Below, in pieces: positions 24,769 to 35,700 of a stretch of DNA of 64,000 nucleotides. How positions within the stretch are numbered: the first letter of the stretch is position 1; every line of letters begins with the position of its first letter. The position numbers and the translations under genes are program-made. The stretch is from assembly GCA_013696965.1 (NCBI GenBank), contig JACCXN010000094.1:1-64000 (forward strand), written 5' to 3'. The notes under the pieces were generated by a model. It saw nothing but the letters and a program-made list of their open reading frames with translations. It ran no database searches and was not told the origin of the DNA. Source of the DNA: Bacteroidota bacterium. Lineage in GTDB: Bacteria; Bacteroidota; Bacteroidia; JACCXN01.

Positions 24769-25419
24769 ATGAAAAAGCAGAATATGAAGTTACAAATAAT
24801 TATTTTGCTGGCATATTTTTCAACCCAAATGTCATTCGCTCAATCTTTTGAGGGATTAATTGAATCTAGAAAAATTTCCCCAATTGATACTGTCCATTTC
24901 ATCTTTTATATTAAAGAGGATAAGATTAGAATAGATCAAATAGGTTACGATAAAAAAATTGAAGAGATAACTCTTGTTAATTTGAGTGATTTCAAATCCA
25001 AATCACTTAACCCAATCCGAATGCTGTTAACTGATATAGAATCCGCACCTACTAAAGAATTTGTAAAGATCCAGAATGTCAGTGTTTCTAAAGGAAAAAA
25101 AATAAAAACTATTGCTGGTTACCAATGCCAGGAATGGGTTGTTGTAAAAAAAGAACAAAATATTCAAATAACGTATTTCCTTGCAAAGGATAATTTCTTT
25201 TTTTTCGAAAAAATGCTGATTAGCTTAAACAGAAAAGATAAGCTTTCTACTTTTTACCAACAATTACCAGAAACAACAAATGCATTTCCTTTTTATGCTA
25301 TTGAGGCTGATTTAAAAGGCAAGCCAACCAACATTTTCGAGGTTACCGGCATTACAAAAAAAAGCCTTGATCACTCCCTGTTCCACATTCCTGAAGGTTA
25401 CAAAAGATTTGGTAAATAA
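24769..25419 (+). CDS. Secreted DUF4412-like protein
   Basis: The ATG at 24769 is preferred over the adjacent GTG. The 216-residue product has a signal peptide (ending MSFAQ), then a beta-strand-rich body: FEGLIESRK, VHFIFYIKEDKIRID, a central KTIAGYQCQEWVVV motif resembling DUF4412/GLPGLI-type proteins, and IPEGYKRFGK at the end. Such proteins are periplasmic or outer-membrane-associated and of unknown function. No operon partner is visible. Confidence 0.7.
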   Translation: MKKQNMKLQIIILLAYFSTQMSFAQSFEGLIESRKISPIDTVHFIFYIKEDKIRIDQIGYDKKIEEITLVNLSDFKSKSLNPIRMLLTDIESAPTKEFVKIQNVSVSKGKKIKTIAGYQCQEWVVVKKEQNIQITYFLAKDNFFFFEKMLISLNRKDKLSTFYQQLPETTNAFPFYAIEADLKGKPTNIFEVTGITKKSLDHSLFHIPEGYKRFGK

Positions 25420-25516
25420 AGCTTTTCACACAATGCGATTAAATCCATATTTCCATCTGGATATAATTTAGTAGCTTTTTAATTATTCCTCTAAGTCTTC
25501 CCCCGTTTTATGGGCA

Positions 25517-25546
25517 TAGCCATGTTATATTCATTCCTGTTTGTGG
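25517..25546 (-). repeat. Fragment of the left-edge repeat family
   Basis: On the minus strand this matches about 29 of 30 bases of the CACAAACAG...AATATAACATGGCTA segment at 286-313. It is the only recognisable feature in 25420-25761; a 65-codon frame across it has no protein-like character. Confidence 0.65.
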
Positions 25547-25761
25547 ATCAGGACATTACATAAAATCTTTCCCAGAAATTGTATTTTCCCGCTTTGGGAA
25601 TTTTATTTTCAATCCAGAACAAGATCAAAATTCTTAAGTAGAATCTTTTTGATTATTCTCATTTTTTCCCGTATTTATTGGTGGTTTATTTTTTTTCTTA
25701 AAAAAAAGCGAATTGGCAGGAAATTTTTAAGTGTTTAACAACGGATCAATAAATATTAGCT

Positions 25762-26217
25762 ATGAAAACTACAATGAGAACCATACTTATGCAAGGAAGT
25801 CCTCCACAGGGAATAGCAGGTTCAAGACAAGCGGCATTAACCACTATGCTTTTGATTTATGTATACAATGAATTATTCTCACAGGAGATGGAAATTGTTG
25901 GAAAATTATCGGGCAAAAAATTCAATATAACACTGCAAAATAATGAAGATGAATTTCAAAAGATTAATGACATACTGTTTTTTCACGATGCATTTATTTC
26001 CAATGAATGTAAACTGTTTTCTCTGGAAAAGAGTGAATATACAGTGAGTGAAATGGAGGACTCAATTATTTTTGAAACAGAAACTATCAATGATGTTGAA
26101 GGTGTTAGAATTTGGAAAGGAGCAGTTAAAAACAAAGAAATTGAAGGAATAATGGTTTGGGCGCAAACAGGTAAGGAAGTGGAAAGTTTTTCTTTTTCAG
26201 GATTGTTGGAGGAATAA
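25762..26217 (+). CDS. Hypothetical protein
   Basis: The 151-residue protein has an N-terminus (MKTTMRTILMQGSPPQGIA) that is not a normal signal peptide. The body from about 45 looks like a compact beta-rich domain: GKKFNITLQ, SEYTVSEMEDSIIFETET, VRIWKGAVKNKEIEGIMVW and a final FSFSGLLEE. That last pattern recalls secreted Bacteroidota proteins that end in a W-G-x-V-x-G-x-x-x-G-x-x-x-W motif. An internal ATG (MEIVGKLSGKK) could be the real start. Function unknown. Confidence 0.55.
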   Translation: MKTTMRTILMQGSPPQGIAGSRQAALTTMLLIYVYNELFSQEMEIVGKLSGKKFNITLQNNEDEFQKINDILFFHDAFISNECKLFSLEKSEYTVSEMEDSIIFETETINDVEGVRIWKGAVKNKEIEGIMVWAQTGKEVESFSFSGLLEE

Positions 26218-26383
26218 AGAATTAATTATGCCATTAATTTCCACTTTGGTTTGCCTCCCTATAAACTCCACAATAAACCAGCATGGATAATTGTGTTCAA
26301 AATACCAGAAGCAAAAGAAAAATCTTTGAATTTTTTTCGAATAAATGAACATAAACCATTTCATTTATCTGCAAAGCTTCTGC

Positions 26384-27289
26384 TTATATATAATTCAGAC
26401 TGCTTTTTTCTGCCCCTACATCTAAAACAACCCGCCCTCCTAAAATTATTGCCTTATTTTCTTTTATATGTCCTGAAGGAAAATTAAAACAAACAGGGTA
26501 ATTATATTCTTTTACAGCATCCACAACAATCTCTTCAGGACTTTTTCCAAAAGGGACAGCATTGTCCTTCATATCATTCATGCCACCTACAATTAAACCG
26601 GATAAATTTTCCAGCATTCCTGTTCTTTTCAGGTTTATCATCATCCTGTCCAAATGGTATAGGTATTCATCCAGGTCTTCAAGAAGTAAAATTTTACCAT
26701 TTGTGATTGCTTGTGAGCATGTTCCGGATAAGCTATATAAAATAGATAAATTGCCTCCAGTAAGCGTACCTTGGCCTGTTCCAGTTCTATTGAGATAATT
26801 GTTTTCTATCAGGTAACTTAAGGGTTCACCAAAAAGTGCTTTCCTTATGGTTTCTACAGCATCGCAAAAGGATCCATCGTTTGGAAAATTAACCGGCATT
26901 GCACAATGTAATGTTGCAATGGATAAATTCTGCTGAATATGGGAATGTAAAACAGTAACATCACTAAAACCGGCAATCCATTTTGGGTTTTTAGCAAATT
27001 CCGAGAAATCAAGGCGATCTATAATTCTTACTGTTCCATAGCCTCCTCTTGCACAAATTATGGCCTTTACCTTAGGTTCATCAAGCATCTTTTGTAAATC
27101 AAGCACACGCTGCTCATCAGTACCTGCAAATTGATGGAAAACATTGAACAGATCTTCACCAAATACAACTTTTAGTCCCCATTTTTCGAATTGTTCAACA
27201 GCTGGAGCCACTTCTTGTGGACTTATCTTCCTGGCTGTAGAAACTATGCCAATTGTATCCCCTTTTTTCAGATATGCAGGTATTTTCAT
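26384..27289 (-). CDS. ldcA: LD-carboxypeptidase (S66 family), peptidoglycan recycling
   Basis: The 301-residue protein is of typical S66 length. It begins YLKKGDTIGIVSTARKIS and has the GGYGTVRIIDRLDF segment. The nucleophile serine is in GFSDVTVLH (about 120), and the GNLSILYSLSGT and LLLEDLDEYLYHLDRM segments carry the catalytic Glu; the His of the triad is probably in FPSGHIKEN. It removes the terminal D-Ala from murein tetrapeptides in the cytoplasm. It is monocistronic, transcribed divergently from metG. The 166 bases on the downstream side (26218-26383) show nothing. Confidence 0.92.
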   Translation of the reverse strand: MKIPAYLKKGDTIGIVSTARKISPQEVAPAVEQFEKWGLKVVFGEDLFNVFHQFAGTDEQRVLDLQKMLDEPKVKAIICARGGYGTVRIIDRLDFSEFAKNPKWIAGFSDVTVLHSHIQQNLSIATLHCAMPVNFPNDGSFCDAVETIRKALFGEPLSYLIENNYLNRTGTGQGTLTGGNLSILYSLSGTCSQAITNGKILLLEDLDEYLYHLDRMMINLKRTGMLENLSGLIVGGMNDMKDNAVPFGKSPEEIVVDAVKEYNYPVCFNFPSGHIKENKAIILGGRVVLDVGAEKSSLNYI

Positions 27290-27471
27290 TTTTTTTTAAT
27301 AGTTACACCCGCAAGTTACAAGTTTAAATTAATTTTTTTGTTTGATTTGATTAATTGAATCCATGATTTTTCTATTTTCATTTGTTATTTTAGATCTATG
27401 AGGGATTGTAAAATCAGGTGTGAATACTTAAGGTTTCTAAATTTCACAAAGTAGGTTAAATGAATTAACTT

Positions 27472-27479
27472 TATATTTG
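27472..27479 (+). promoter_or_regulatory. Candidate -7 element of metG (TATATTTG)
   Basis: This perfect TAnnTTTG lies 29 bases before the TTG start codon of metG. The -33 region is poor. Confidence 0.5.
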
Positions 27480-27508
27480 CGAAAATTATCGAATAATAAA
27501 TCATCACA

Positions 27509-29542
27509 TTGAAAAGACATACCATTACAGCAGCCCTGCCTTATACTAATGGCCCAGTTCACATTGGCCATCTTGCCGGAGTTTACATTCCTGCAGATAT
27601 CTATGCACGTTATTTAAGGCTGCTGAAAAAGGATGTGCTCTTTGTTTGTGGTTCAGATGAACATGGTGTTCCTATAACAATTAAAGCAAAGCAGGAGGGA
27701 ATAAGTCCTCAAAAAGTAGTGGATAAATACCATAAAATTATTGGAGATTCTTTTAGAGATTTTGGAATAAGTTTTGATATTTATTCGCGCACATCCTCGC
27801 CAATGCATCATCAGACTTCTTCTGATTTCTTTAAAAAATTATACGATAAAGGCATTTTTGAAGAAAAAGTCACAAGTCAGTATTATGATCATGAGTTTCA
27901 GATGTTTCTTACCGACAGGAACATTACGGGTACTTGTCCAAAATGCGGAAATGAAAATGCATATGGTGATCAGTGTGAAAAATGTGGGAGTTCCCTTGAT
28001 CCAACTGAATTGATTAATCCGGTTTCTAAATTAAGCGGCAAAAAGCCTGTTTTAAAAGAAACAAAACACTGGTATCTGCCCCTTAATAAATACCAGGAAA
28101 GACTCAGCAAATGGATACTTGATGAGCATAAACACGATTGGAAAACAAATGTTTACGGACAGTGTAAATCATGGCTGGATCAGGGATTGCAACCTAGAGC
28201 AGTAACAAGGGATTTGGATTGGGGAGTACCTGTTCCCATTGAAGGAGCAGAGGGCAAGGTTTTGTATGTTTGGTTTGATGCACCTATTGGATATATTTCT
28301 GCTACAAAAGAATATTTTTCAAAAACGGATAACCCCGATAATTGGGAACTTTATTGGAAAGATAAGGAGACAAGCCTGGTGCATTTTATAGGCAAGGACA
28401 ATATCGTTTTCCATTGCATTATTTTCCCTGCAATGTTAATGGCCGATGGTGATTATATTCTTCCGGCAAATGTACCTGCCAATGAGTTTTTAAATTTAGA
28501 GGGAGATAAAATTTCTACTTCAAGGAATTGGGCGGTATGGTTGCATGAATACCTTATTGATTTCCCCAATAAGCAGGACGTATTAAGGTATGTGCTTTGT
28601 TCCAATGCTCCGGAAACCAAAGACAATGATTTTACATGGAAGGATTTTCAAGCTAAAAACAACAATGAACTTGTTGCCATTTTCGGAAATTTCATTAACC
28701 GTGCCTTGGTTTTAACGCATAAATATTATGAAGGAAAAGTGCCTGAAATTGGTAAATTGTCTGATTATGACAAGGAGGTTTTAGATGCCCTTTCAAAAAT
28801 ACCAGCTAAAATCAGCCACAGTATTGAATTATACCGTTTTAGGGAAGCCCTTGCAGAAACAATGAACCTTGCCAGGCTTGGAAATAAATACCTTGCTGAT
28901 ACCGAACCATGGAAATTAATAAAAACAGATGAGCAAAGGGTAAAAACAATATTAAATATCAGTTTGCAAATAGCAGCAAGTCTTGCCATTGCCACAGAAC
29001 CATTCATGCCTTTTACCAGTAAAAAACTTGCCTCAATGCTGAATTTTTCTTTTGATGGATGGGAAAAAGCCGGAAAACAGGATAATTTGCAAGCAGGTAC
29101 CTTAATAAAAGATGCCGAATTGCTTTTTGAAAAGATTGAAGATCCTGCAATAGAAGCGCAGGTTGAAAAATTAAGCGCAACAAAACAACAAAACCTGGTT
29201 ATTCCCGCATTTAAGGAGGAAACAACTTTTGAGGATTTCAGTAAACTTGATATTCGTGTTGGAACAATCATAGCTGCGGAGCGAGTGCCCAAAACGCAAA
29301 AACTACTTAAACTGCAAGTGGATTTAGGTATAGATAAGCGTACGATTGTTTCAGGGATTGCCGAATTTTTTGAACCGGAAAAAATAATCGGAAAAAAAGT
29401 AAGTGTTTTGGTAAATCTTGCCCCAAGAAAAATTAAAGGAATTGAATCAAAAGGAATGATTTTAATGGCCGAAGATTTAAATGGCAGCCTTATATTTATT
29501 GGGCCCGACCAGGAAATTTCCAATGGAGGTACAATTCGTTAA
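27509..29542 (+). CDS. metG: Methionyl-tRNA synthetase with C-terminal tRNA-binding domain
   Basis: The 677-residue class I synthetase charges tRNA-Met with methionine. The HIGH motif is [12 protein letters not shown] (about 15-26), the zinc knuckle is [18 protein letters not shown] (about 150-167), and the KMSKS equivalent is [12 protein letters not shown] (about 332-343). Residues about 570-677 are the dimerisation/EMAP-like tRNA-binding domain ([18 protein letters not shown]). The start is TTG: the frame begins [15 protein letters not shown] as expected for the family and no ATG is available. It ends 39 bases before the convergent AI-2E-family gene. Confidence 0.97.
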   Translation: MKRHTITAALPYTNGPVHIGHLAGVYIPADIYARYLRLLKKDVLFVCGSDEHGVPITIKAKQEGISPQKVVDKYHKIIGDSFRDFGISFDIYSRTSSPMHHQTSSDFFKKLYDKGIFEEKVTSQYYDHEFQMFLTDRNITGTCPKCGNENAYGDQCEKCGSSLDPTELINPVSKLSGKKPVLKETKHWYLPLNKYQERLSKWILDEHKHDWKTNVYGQCKSWLDQGLQPRAVTRDLDWGVPVPIEGAEGKVLYVWFDAPIGYISATKEYFSKTDNPDNWELYWKDKETSLVHFIGKDNIVFHCIIFPAMLMADGDYILPANVPANEFLNLEGDKISTSRNWAVWLHEYLIDFPNKQDVLRYVLCSNAPETKDNDFTWKDFQAKNNNELVAIFGNFINRALVLTHKYYEGKVPEIGKLSDYDKEVLDALSKIPAKISHSIELYRFREALAETMNLARLGNKYLADTEPWKLIKTDEQRVKTILNISLQIAASLAIATEPFMPFTSKKLASMLNFSFDGWEKAGKQDNLQAGTLIKDAELLFEKIEDPAIEAQVEKLSATKQQNLVIPAFKEETTFEDFSKLDIRVGTIIAAERVPKTQKLLKLQVDLGIDKRTIVSGIAEFFEPEKIIGKKVSVLVNLAPRKIKGIESKGMILMAEDLNGSLIFIGPDQEISNGGTIR

Positions 29543-29580
29543 TCCAGGATTTGTTTTTTATGGAAAGGGATAAAGTTAAA

Positions 29581-30663
29581 TCAGCGCTTAAATAAATTAT
29601 CCAGGAATTTTCCAATCCTTTTTTTCCATCTGTTTTCTTTGTTTTTTTTAGGTCCAATTAAGTCCCCTAAGGGTTGAAGGTAAGGCACTTGATCGAATAT
29701 TATTTTGGCCATTCCAAATAAAGGGATGAACAAAATCATTCCTGCAATTCCCCATAATATTCCTCCTGTTACAATAGCCATAATAACGGCTAATGGACTT
29801 ATGTTTATTTGTCCGCCAATAATATAAGGTTCTATAAAATAATCATCAATTAACTGAATAAAAAAAACCACAGCAAGTACGGATAAAGGATTAGTGGTGC
29901 CTGACAAAACAGCGGCACTTGCAGGAATTAGGCCGCCTATAAATGTACCAACATAGGGCACTATTGTTAAAAAAGCAGCGATACTTCCTGTTAATACAGC
30001 ATGTTTAAGTCCCAATGCTGATAAACCAATTATATACAATGCACTTAAAATTAGAATGGAAATTAATCTCCCTATCAGATATTGAGTGCTAACCTTGCTT
30101 ATCTTGTGCAACGTGCTGCTTATTTTTTCCGGGTTATTGTTTTTACTTATACGGATTATAAATTCTTCATATTTTTCCCTTTTTAAAAGAAAAAAAATTA
30201 TGTAAACCAGTATCAGAATTACATCTGTAAGAAAACCTAAAAAGCTGCCCAGGAATCCTGAAACTGTTTTTTCACCTTCCTGTATTATTGAGGAGTTTTT
30301 AAAAAAAGATTTTTGTTGTTCTATGGAAATATCCAGTTTTTCTGAAATATACTCCTGAGTTTGTTTCTCCTTAGCTAACAACGAGGATTTGAAGCTGGGA
30401 AGGTCATTTTTAAAATTGGCAACCTGGGAAGCCATTACTGTTATGAGTGCAGTTCCAGTTAAAATCAAAATGAAAATGCTTATAATTATGGCAATCATCC
30501 TATGAATTCCCCATTTTTCGAGTTTCTGACATACAGGAAGTAATAGCATCGAGAGAATAATGCCAAAAGTTAAAGGGATAAAAAAGGAATAGCCAAAATA
30601 AAGAGCGGAAAAAAATCCAAAGCCAAAAACAATAATATTGTTTATTTTCCAAAATGAATTCAT
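29581..30663 (-). CDS. AI-2E family transporter (second copy)
   Basis: The 360-residue inner-membrane protein has the AI-2E family organisation: N-terminal helices (FGFGFFSALYFGYSFFIPL), a charged periplasmic or cytoplasmic segment (KEKQTQEYISEKLDIS), then the conserved helices GSIAAFLTIVPYVGTFIGGLIPA and GGILWGIAGMILFIPLFGM. The C-terminus is basic (KKNKENRWKKRIGKFLDNLFKR). The exported substrate is unknown. It is only distantly similar to the member at 23116-24138, so it is not a recent duplicate. It is monocistronic. Confidence 0.88.
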   Translation of the reverse strand: MNSFWKINNIIVFGFGFFSALYFGYSFFIPLTFGIILSMLLLPVCQKLEKWGIHRMIAIIISIFILILTGTALITVMASQVANFKNDLPSFKSSLLAKEKQTQEYISEKLDISIEQQKSFFKNSSIIQEGEKTVSGFLGSFLGFLTDVILILVYIIFFLLKREKYEEFIIRISKNNNPEKISSTLHKISKVSTQYLIGRLISILILSALYIIGLSALGLKHAVLTGSIAAFLTIVPYVGTFIGGLIPASAAVLSGTTNPLSVLAVVFFIQLIDDYFIEPYIIGGQINISPLAVIMAIVTGGILWGIAGMILFIPLFGMAKIIFDQVPYLQPLGDLIGPKKNKENRWKKRIGKFLDNLFKR

Positions 30664-30895
30664 AACAATAAATTTTAACTTTTTCTTTATTTAAAGTTAA
30701 TACAATAACCTCCAAAAACCAAGGTTGAGATATAAACAGGTAAATAAGCGTTTGAAGCAATTTGTAAGGAAAACGTTGTTGTTAATTTGGCAGTAATTTA
30801 TTGGATGAGCCGAACTCAATCCTATTTTAAAATACAGCAACCTAGCTAAAGTTTGCTAAAGTGTTTAATTAGGAAGTTTTTCTCCTTATTATCTT

Positions 30896-30903
30896 TATAT
30901 TTG
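30896..30903 (+). promoter_or_regulatory. Candidate -7 element of tRNA-Arg(CCT)
   Basis: TATATTTG fits the consensus and lies 63 bases before the tRNA. Nothing else is visible in 30664-30966. Confidence 0.5.
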
Positions 30904-30966
30904 CAACCTTAATTTTTTAAAATTTAACTGTTGTCAAACAAAAAAAACAGCAGTAATTTTTTTATT

Positions 30967-31038
30967 GGTCTCGTAGTTCAACGGATAGAATAGAAGTTTC
31001 CTAAACTTTAGATACAAGTTCGATTCTTGTCGAGATCA
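30967..31038 (+). tRNA. tRNA-Arg (anticodon CCT)
   Basis: The acceptor GGTCTCG pairs with CGAGATC (one G-U). The anticodon stem GAAGT/ACTTT closes the loop TTCCTAA (anticodon CCT, reads AGG), and the T-arm is ACAAG-TTCGATT-CTTGT. The discriminator is A; CCA is not encoded, unlike the other tRNA-Arg here. Confidence 0.93.
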
Positions 31039-31040
31039 CA

Positions 31041-31065
31041 AGCCAGTTTAACAACTGGCTTTTTA
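31041..31065 (+). terminator. tRNA terminator
   Basis: AGCCAGTT-TAAC-AACTGGCT is followed by TTTTATTTTTT, three bases after the tRNA. Confidence 0.9.
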
Positions 31066-31291
31066 TTTTTTGTCTTTTTTTTCTTTTTTATTTGGTCCAA
31101 ATTTTTCAAAGAAACAGCAAACTTTATTTTGAGTATAAATAAAAGTAATTGATAAGCAAATGAAAGGAGTTAAGCTTTTTTTGCATACCATTTTTACTGC
31201 ATCCCTACTCGAAGGATTTATATAGATTGTGGAGTACGTATTTTTAGCCGTATTCGGGAGGTTCTTTTAACAAATAAGGATATTATTAAAG

Positions 31292-31429
31292 ATGGAGCAG
31301 TTTGAAAAGAAAATCCTTAAACAAGAAGGAAAGACCAAAAATCAGGAAGAAGAAACCCAGCTTATTTTTAAAGCTTTGAAAGAACTTTTAAATCCAAACG
31401 TAAGAACCCAGAGAATCCATAGGATTTAA
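31292..31429 (+). pseudogene. Possible 3' remnant of an ORF6N-type gene
   Basis: A 45-codon frame encodes a charged helix: FEKKILKQEGKTKNQEEE followed by IFKALKELLNPN. That resembles the coiled-coil C-terminus of ORF6N-domain (phage-like, KilA-N related) proteins, but the usual IGFK end is degenerate and the DNA-binding domain is absent. It is best read as a decayed fragment or an unrelated small ORF. The surrounding 31066-31606 shows no other gene. Confidence 0.35.
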
Positions 31430-31606
31430 GACGAAACAAAAAAAACAACTCCAATCCCCACATTGCAGAATTTACATCTGTTTAGATTATGCGCTATAAA
31501 AATCAAAATACAAATTATTAGTTTTTGAATGTACAAAAGTCTGTCATTTTCTGTTCTTATATCAAAAATAACAAAGGGAGTTTACCGATAATTTTAAAAT
31601 TGAAAT

Positions 31607-32152
31607 TTAGTGAAGCGTAAGCAAGTCGAAATACATTATTCTGGTTTTATCTTCAACACCTGTTGATAAAAGAAATTCAAAACCATTTTTTGCATAAAAG
31701 GATAGCTGTTTAGGTTTATTGTAGGCATCCAATAGTAATAACCTACAAGCAGGTTTAGAATCCATTATTGAGTAACCCTTGATAAAATCCATCAACTGAT
31801 AAGAAATTCCAGTTCCATGATATTTATTATCAACACCTAACCTACCAACTTTTACAGCAGGGTACTGTCTAATTCTTTTTTCATTAGGAAGTTTTATTTT
31901 CCTGTGAAGCTTATTAAAAGCGCTATTATCATAAAGATCATTCAAACAATCATTTGAGATACAGAAAAAAGCTACTACCTTCTCTTTTCCTGTTTCACCT
32001 TTTGTAAACACATATGTGTTTGCCATCAATTGTCTTTGGTAGTTTAGGGCGTCATCTCTTAAAAATGCATTTATGTCTGCATCTTTACAGTCAAACTCAG
32101 AAATATCAATTTCTGTTGAAAATAATTTGAATTTGAAATCAAAAAGCTCCAA
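31607..32152 (-). CDS. GNAT acetyltransferase, toxin-like family
   Basis: The 181-residue protein begins with a hydrophobic strand and DISEFDCKDADINAFLRDDA, then has VGRLGVDNKYHGTGISYQLM, where the acetyl-CoA loop is a degenerate HGTGIS for the usual R/QxxGxG, and ends with LLLDAYNKPKQLSFYAKNGFEFL (the Tyr is the usual general acid). This N-terminal layout is shared with GNAT toxins of the TacT/AtaT type that acetylate aminoacyl-tRNA, although that activity is inferred. The start is a TTG, three bases after the stop of the 48-residue upstream gene, so the two are translationally coupled. Confidence 0.8.
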   Translation of the reverse strand: MELFDFKFKLFSTEIDISEFDCKDADINAFLRDDALNYQRQLMANTYVFTKGETGKEKVVAFFCISNDCLNDLYDNSAFNKLHRKIKLPNEKRIRQYPAVKVGRLGVDNKYHGTGISYQLMDFIKGYSIMDSKPACRLLLLDAYNKPKQLSFYAKNGFEFLLSTGVEDKTRIMYFDLLTLH

Positions 32153-32155
32153 GTA

Positions 32156-32302
32156 TTATTTATTTGATAGAACTTTTTTAACTATACTGCTAATTCTTTC
32201 TTTTACTTCCTTGGTTGCTTTCTTATTGGATGCAAGAAGGCGGTTAAATCTTTCAGAAGACTTACCTTTTAGTAAAGGAGTGGGTTTAATTGGAGTTGCC
32301 AT
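32156..32302 (-). CDS. 48-residue partner gene of the GNAT protein (putative antitoxin)
   Basis: This short frame (start ATG at 32302) encodes 48 residues: it starts MATPIKPTPLLKGKSSERFN and ends RISSIVKKVLSNK. It is basic and mostly helical, with a proline-rich start followed by GKSSERFNRLL, a pattern I associate with small genes placed before GNAT genes in Bacteroidota. It is not a ribbon-helix-helix of the DUF1778 type that accompanies TacT. The three-base gap to the GNAT start argues for an operon. An antitoxin role is inferred from position only. Confidence 0.6.
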   Translation of the reverse strand: MATPIKPTPLLKGKSSERFNRLLASNKKATKEVKERISSIVKKVLSNK

Positions 32303-32736
32303 AATCTTTATTGTTTTTCAAATTTAATAATTTACTGGAACTTCCCCTTCTTTTACTTCCTTTTAAACGTAGTTATTACTTTAAATGTTTTAGTTTACAT
32401 GTATTTACCACTAATTTCCTTCAAAAACGATGCCTTATCTTAAGGGAAAGTAATTGTTCATTAGTTCCCCGTGGATGGGACTGTGGAAGTTACTACTTGT
32501 TTTTTTTATATCCAATCTGTGGCTGGGGCTTAGGTTTTTTTTTCTTGTCCAGTAATTCATCAAGATTCTGATTATCCTCCTGCAGCACTGTTCATTGTGC
32601 TTATCCTTAATTGGATTAGGGGGTTACTAAACCTTGTAGTAAAAAGCCTGATAATACAGCATTTTTAAAAATTGCAGATAAAAAACATTTGTTTATCGTA
32701 ATTATAATTTAATTTAGCAGTAAAAATTATAAAATC
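32303..32736. other. Intergenic region
   Basis: This is 434 bases between divergent genes. A plus-strand frame at 32311-32571 has aromatic/Cys-rich, unstructured composition and I do not consider it coding. The promoters for the GNAT pair (right to left) and the large surface protein (left to right) must lie here. A TA-rich stretch at about 32700-32725 is the likely one for the latter. Confidence 0.5.
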
Positions 32737-35700
32737 ATGAGAAACAAACTACTTATCATTACTTTTTTTATTGCATACGGATTTATTCAAAATCCTTTAT
32801 CTGCACAAATTGTATTTCTTGTAAATTCACCTGCAAGTGTGGCTGGGACTTATCCCATTACTTTTGTCGATAACACATGGGGAATTGATATGGCCACAGC
32901 ACCTATGGTTTGTGGCACATTGGTAGTTGTAAGAGATAATACAACAGGAGATTCCTTAGGATGCAACCCTTTGATTAATTCAGCACAAGTCAACGGAAAA
33001 ATAGCGGTTGTTTACCGTGGCTCATGCCAATTTGGAAAGAAAGCTTATCAAGCTCAATTAGCTGGTGCAATTGCGGTTATTATTGTAAATAATGTAACTG
33101 GAGGACCTATAGGCATGGCAGCTGGAGATGATGGGCCATTTGTAACCATACCTACAATTATGATAGGTATGGAGGATGGAGCCTTGTTAAGGCCTCATAT
33201 TAATGCAGGAACTGTTAATGCGTGTATTGGAACCCAGTTTGGACTTTATCCAAATGACATTGGTATTTCCAGTAAAGATGTATTAAAAGCCAAGAGTTTT
33301 TCCATTCCCAGTTTATTGGCTCAGACTAGTGCCGACTTTTCTATTCCCTTAGGCGCCTGGGTAGTTAATTATGGTACAAATAATCAAACAGGTGTATCCC
33401 TATCCTCTTTAGTGAGGTTAGGAGCAAATGTATTATACAACCAAACATCCTCTGCCTATTCAATTAATTCCGGAGACAGTGTTTTTATTCCTTTACCCGC
33501 TTTTTCTCAACCTTCTTATAACCCTGGGTACTATACCCATACCTATTCTGTTACCTCCAGTGTGACAGATGATTTTCCCAACAATAATAATGATCTGAAA
33601 TTTAACTTTTGGATCAACAATTCCATTTATTCAAAAACCAGGATAGATTCTGTTAGTTTACAGCCTATTTCAACAACCCATACTAAGGCTAATTCTTCAA
33701 GTAATTGGAGATGGTGCATTTATATGGATGATAATAATTTAAACAGGGTTCAGGTAGATTCAATTTCTTTTAGCAGTACCACTCCTGCTGGTATTTCACT
33801 TCTTGGTAAAACTGTAATTACAGAATTATACCAATGGAATCAGTCTTTTAATGATATTTTTTTAGTTGATCAGGAATATTATGATTATACCCAGGATTTA
33901 CAGGGGCAGTTTGTAACTTCAAATTTTGCCTCCCCTGTAATATTGAACAGTAACACTAAATATATGGCTTGTTTGAATCTATATGATCAGGATATAAATG
34001 TAGGTTATGACAATCAGTCAAACTATGCTTTAAATGCTGCAACCAATAATGATTTGAATTCAAATTTTCCTGTATATGCGAATAATACCTGGTATACCGG
34101 ATTTGCAGGAAATCCGGTTCCCTCAATAATAGTTCATACTTCCTCCTCGTTGCCGAATGCTGATTTTACTGCCAATCAAACCAGTGTTTGTACTGGAAAC
34201 CAGGTAGCATTTACCAGTACATCAACAGGATCAATTACTTCCTATTCCTGGAATTTTGGTGCCGGAGCCTTCCCTGCCTCAGCAACAGGTGTGGGACCCC
34301 ATAATGTTAGTTATTCTACAGCAGGAAATAAAACAATAAGCCTTACAATAAATGGGTCCTCTGGTTCAGACGTAGAAACTAAGAACAATTACATTTCGGT
34401 ATTGCCAACCCCAGCTCAGCCAGGTGCCATTTCCGGAAGTATAAATGTATGCGAAGGGAATACTGAGAGTTATTCCATAGCACCGGTTGCTGGAGCCATT
34501 AATTATACCTGGAACCTGCCTTCGGGATGGAATGGTTCTTCTTCTACTTCATCTATTTCTACCACAACAGGTAGTGCAAGCGGCACAATTCAAGTTACTG
34601 CTAATAATTCTTGTGGAAGCAGTGCTGCTCAAACTTTAAATGTTTCTTCAAATCCCACAGTAAATGCAGGTATTTCGATTGCTGCCAACAATACAATAAT
34701 ATGTGCAGGGGAAATGGTTACATTTACTGCTACCCCCATTAATGGAGGTACAGCACCTATCTATCAATGGAAGTTAAACGGAGCAAATGCAGGAACAAAC
34801 AGCAATGTTTTTTCTTCCCCATCCTTTAATAATGGAGATGTTGTAAGTTGTGAAATGACCTCTAATGCACCCTGTGTAATGGGATCGCCAGCAATGTCTG
34901 CTGCATTAACCATCAGTGTGGTTTCTTCAATAACTCCAACACTGGGTATATCAACAGATGCAAACCCTGCATGCGTTGGTTCTCTGGTTACTTTCACATC
35001 TTCTCAAACAGGTGGAGGAACAACTCCTGCATACCAATGGAAACTTAATGGAAGCAATGTTGGGACAAACAGTAACACTTACTCCAGTTCTGCCCTGAAT
35101 AATGGTGACGAAATTGAATGTACAATGACTTCTTCTTCAAGCTGTGCCACTGTTTCTACTGTTAATTCAAATACCATCGTTATGAGTATGTTGTCTTCTG
35201 CTGCCACAAGTGTAAGTATTAGTGCAAGTGCTAATTCTGCCTGTGCGGGAAGTACTATTATTTTTACTGCTACTCCTGTGAACGGGGGAACAAGCCCAGC
35301 TTATCAGTGGAAATTAAATGGAAGTAATGTGGGAGCAAATAGCAATACGTATTCAAATAGTGCTTTGGTTAATAATGATAATGTAACTTGTGAAATCACT
35401 TCTTCTCTTAGTTGTGCTTCAAATCCAACAGCTGTTTCAAATACAGTTACTATGAGCATTGACCAGGTTGTTGCAGCAAGTGTTGCTATTGCAGCGGATG
35501 TTAACCCGGTTTGTCCGGCAGCACCTGTGGTTTTTACAGCCACTCCTAATAATGGTGGTTCCTCTCCGGCATATCAATGGATGGTAAATGGAAGTAGTGT
35601 TGTTGGAAATGGTGCTACTTATTCCAATTCAACCCTGGCAAATGGGAACAATATCACCTGCTCAATGCTGTCCAATGCTAATTGTGTTACAAATTCTCCT

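Noticed and set aside
25541-25738. 65-codon plus-strand frame rich in aromatic and basic residues
   Set aside because: Composition typical of translated AT-rich non-coding DNA; overlaps a repeat fragment.
28765-29523. 252-codon minus-strand frame
   Set aside because: Antisense shadow of metG, whose synthetase and tRNA-binding motifs are unmistakable.
30967-31038. Second att-like duplication for tRNA-Arg(CCT)
   Set aside because: I looked for a repeat of its 3' end (TTGTCGAGATCA) further right in the accessory patch and did not find one.
32311-32571. 86-codon plus-strand frame
   Set aside because: Cys/Phe/Tyr-rich without any recognisable feature; lies in the promoter region between divergent genes.
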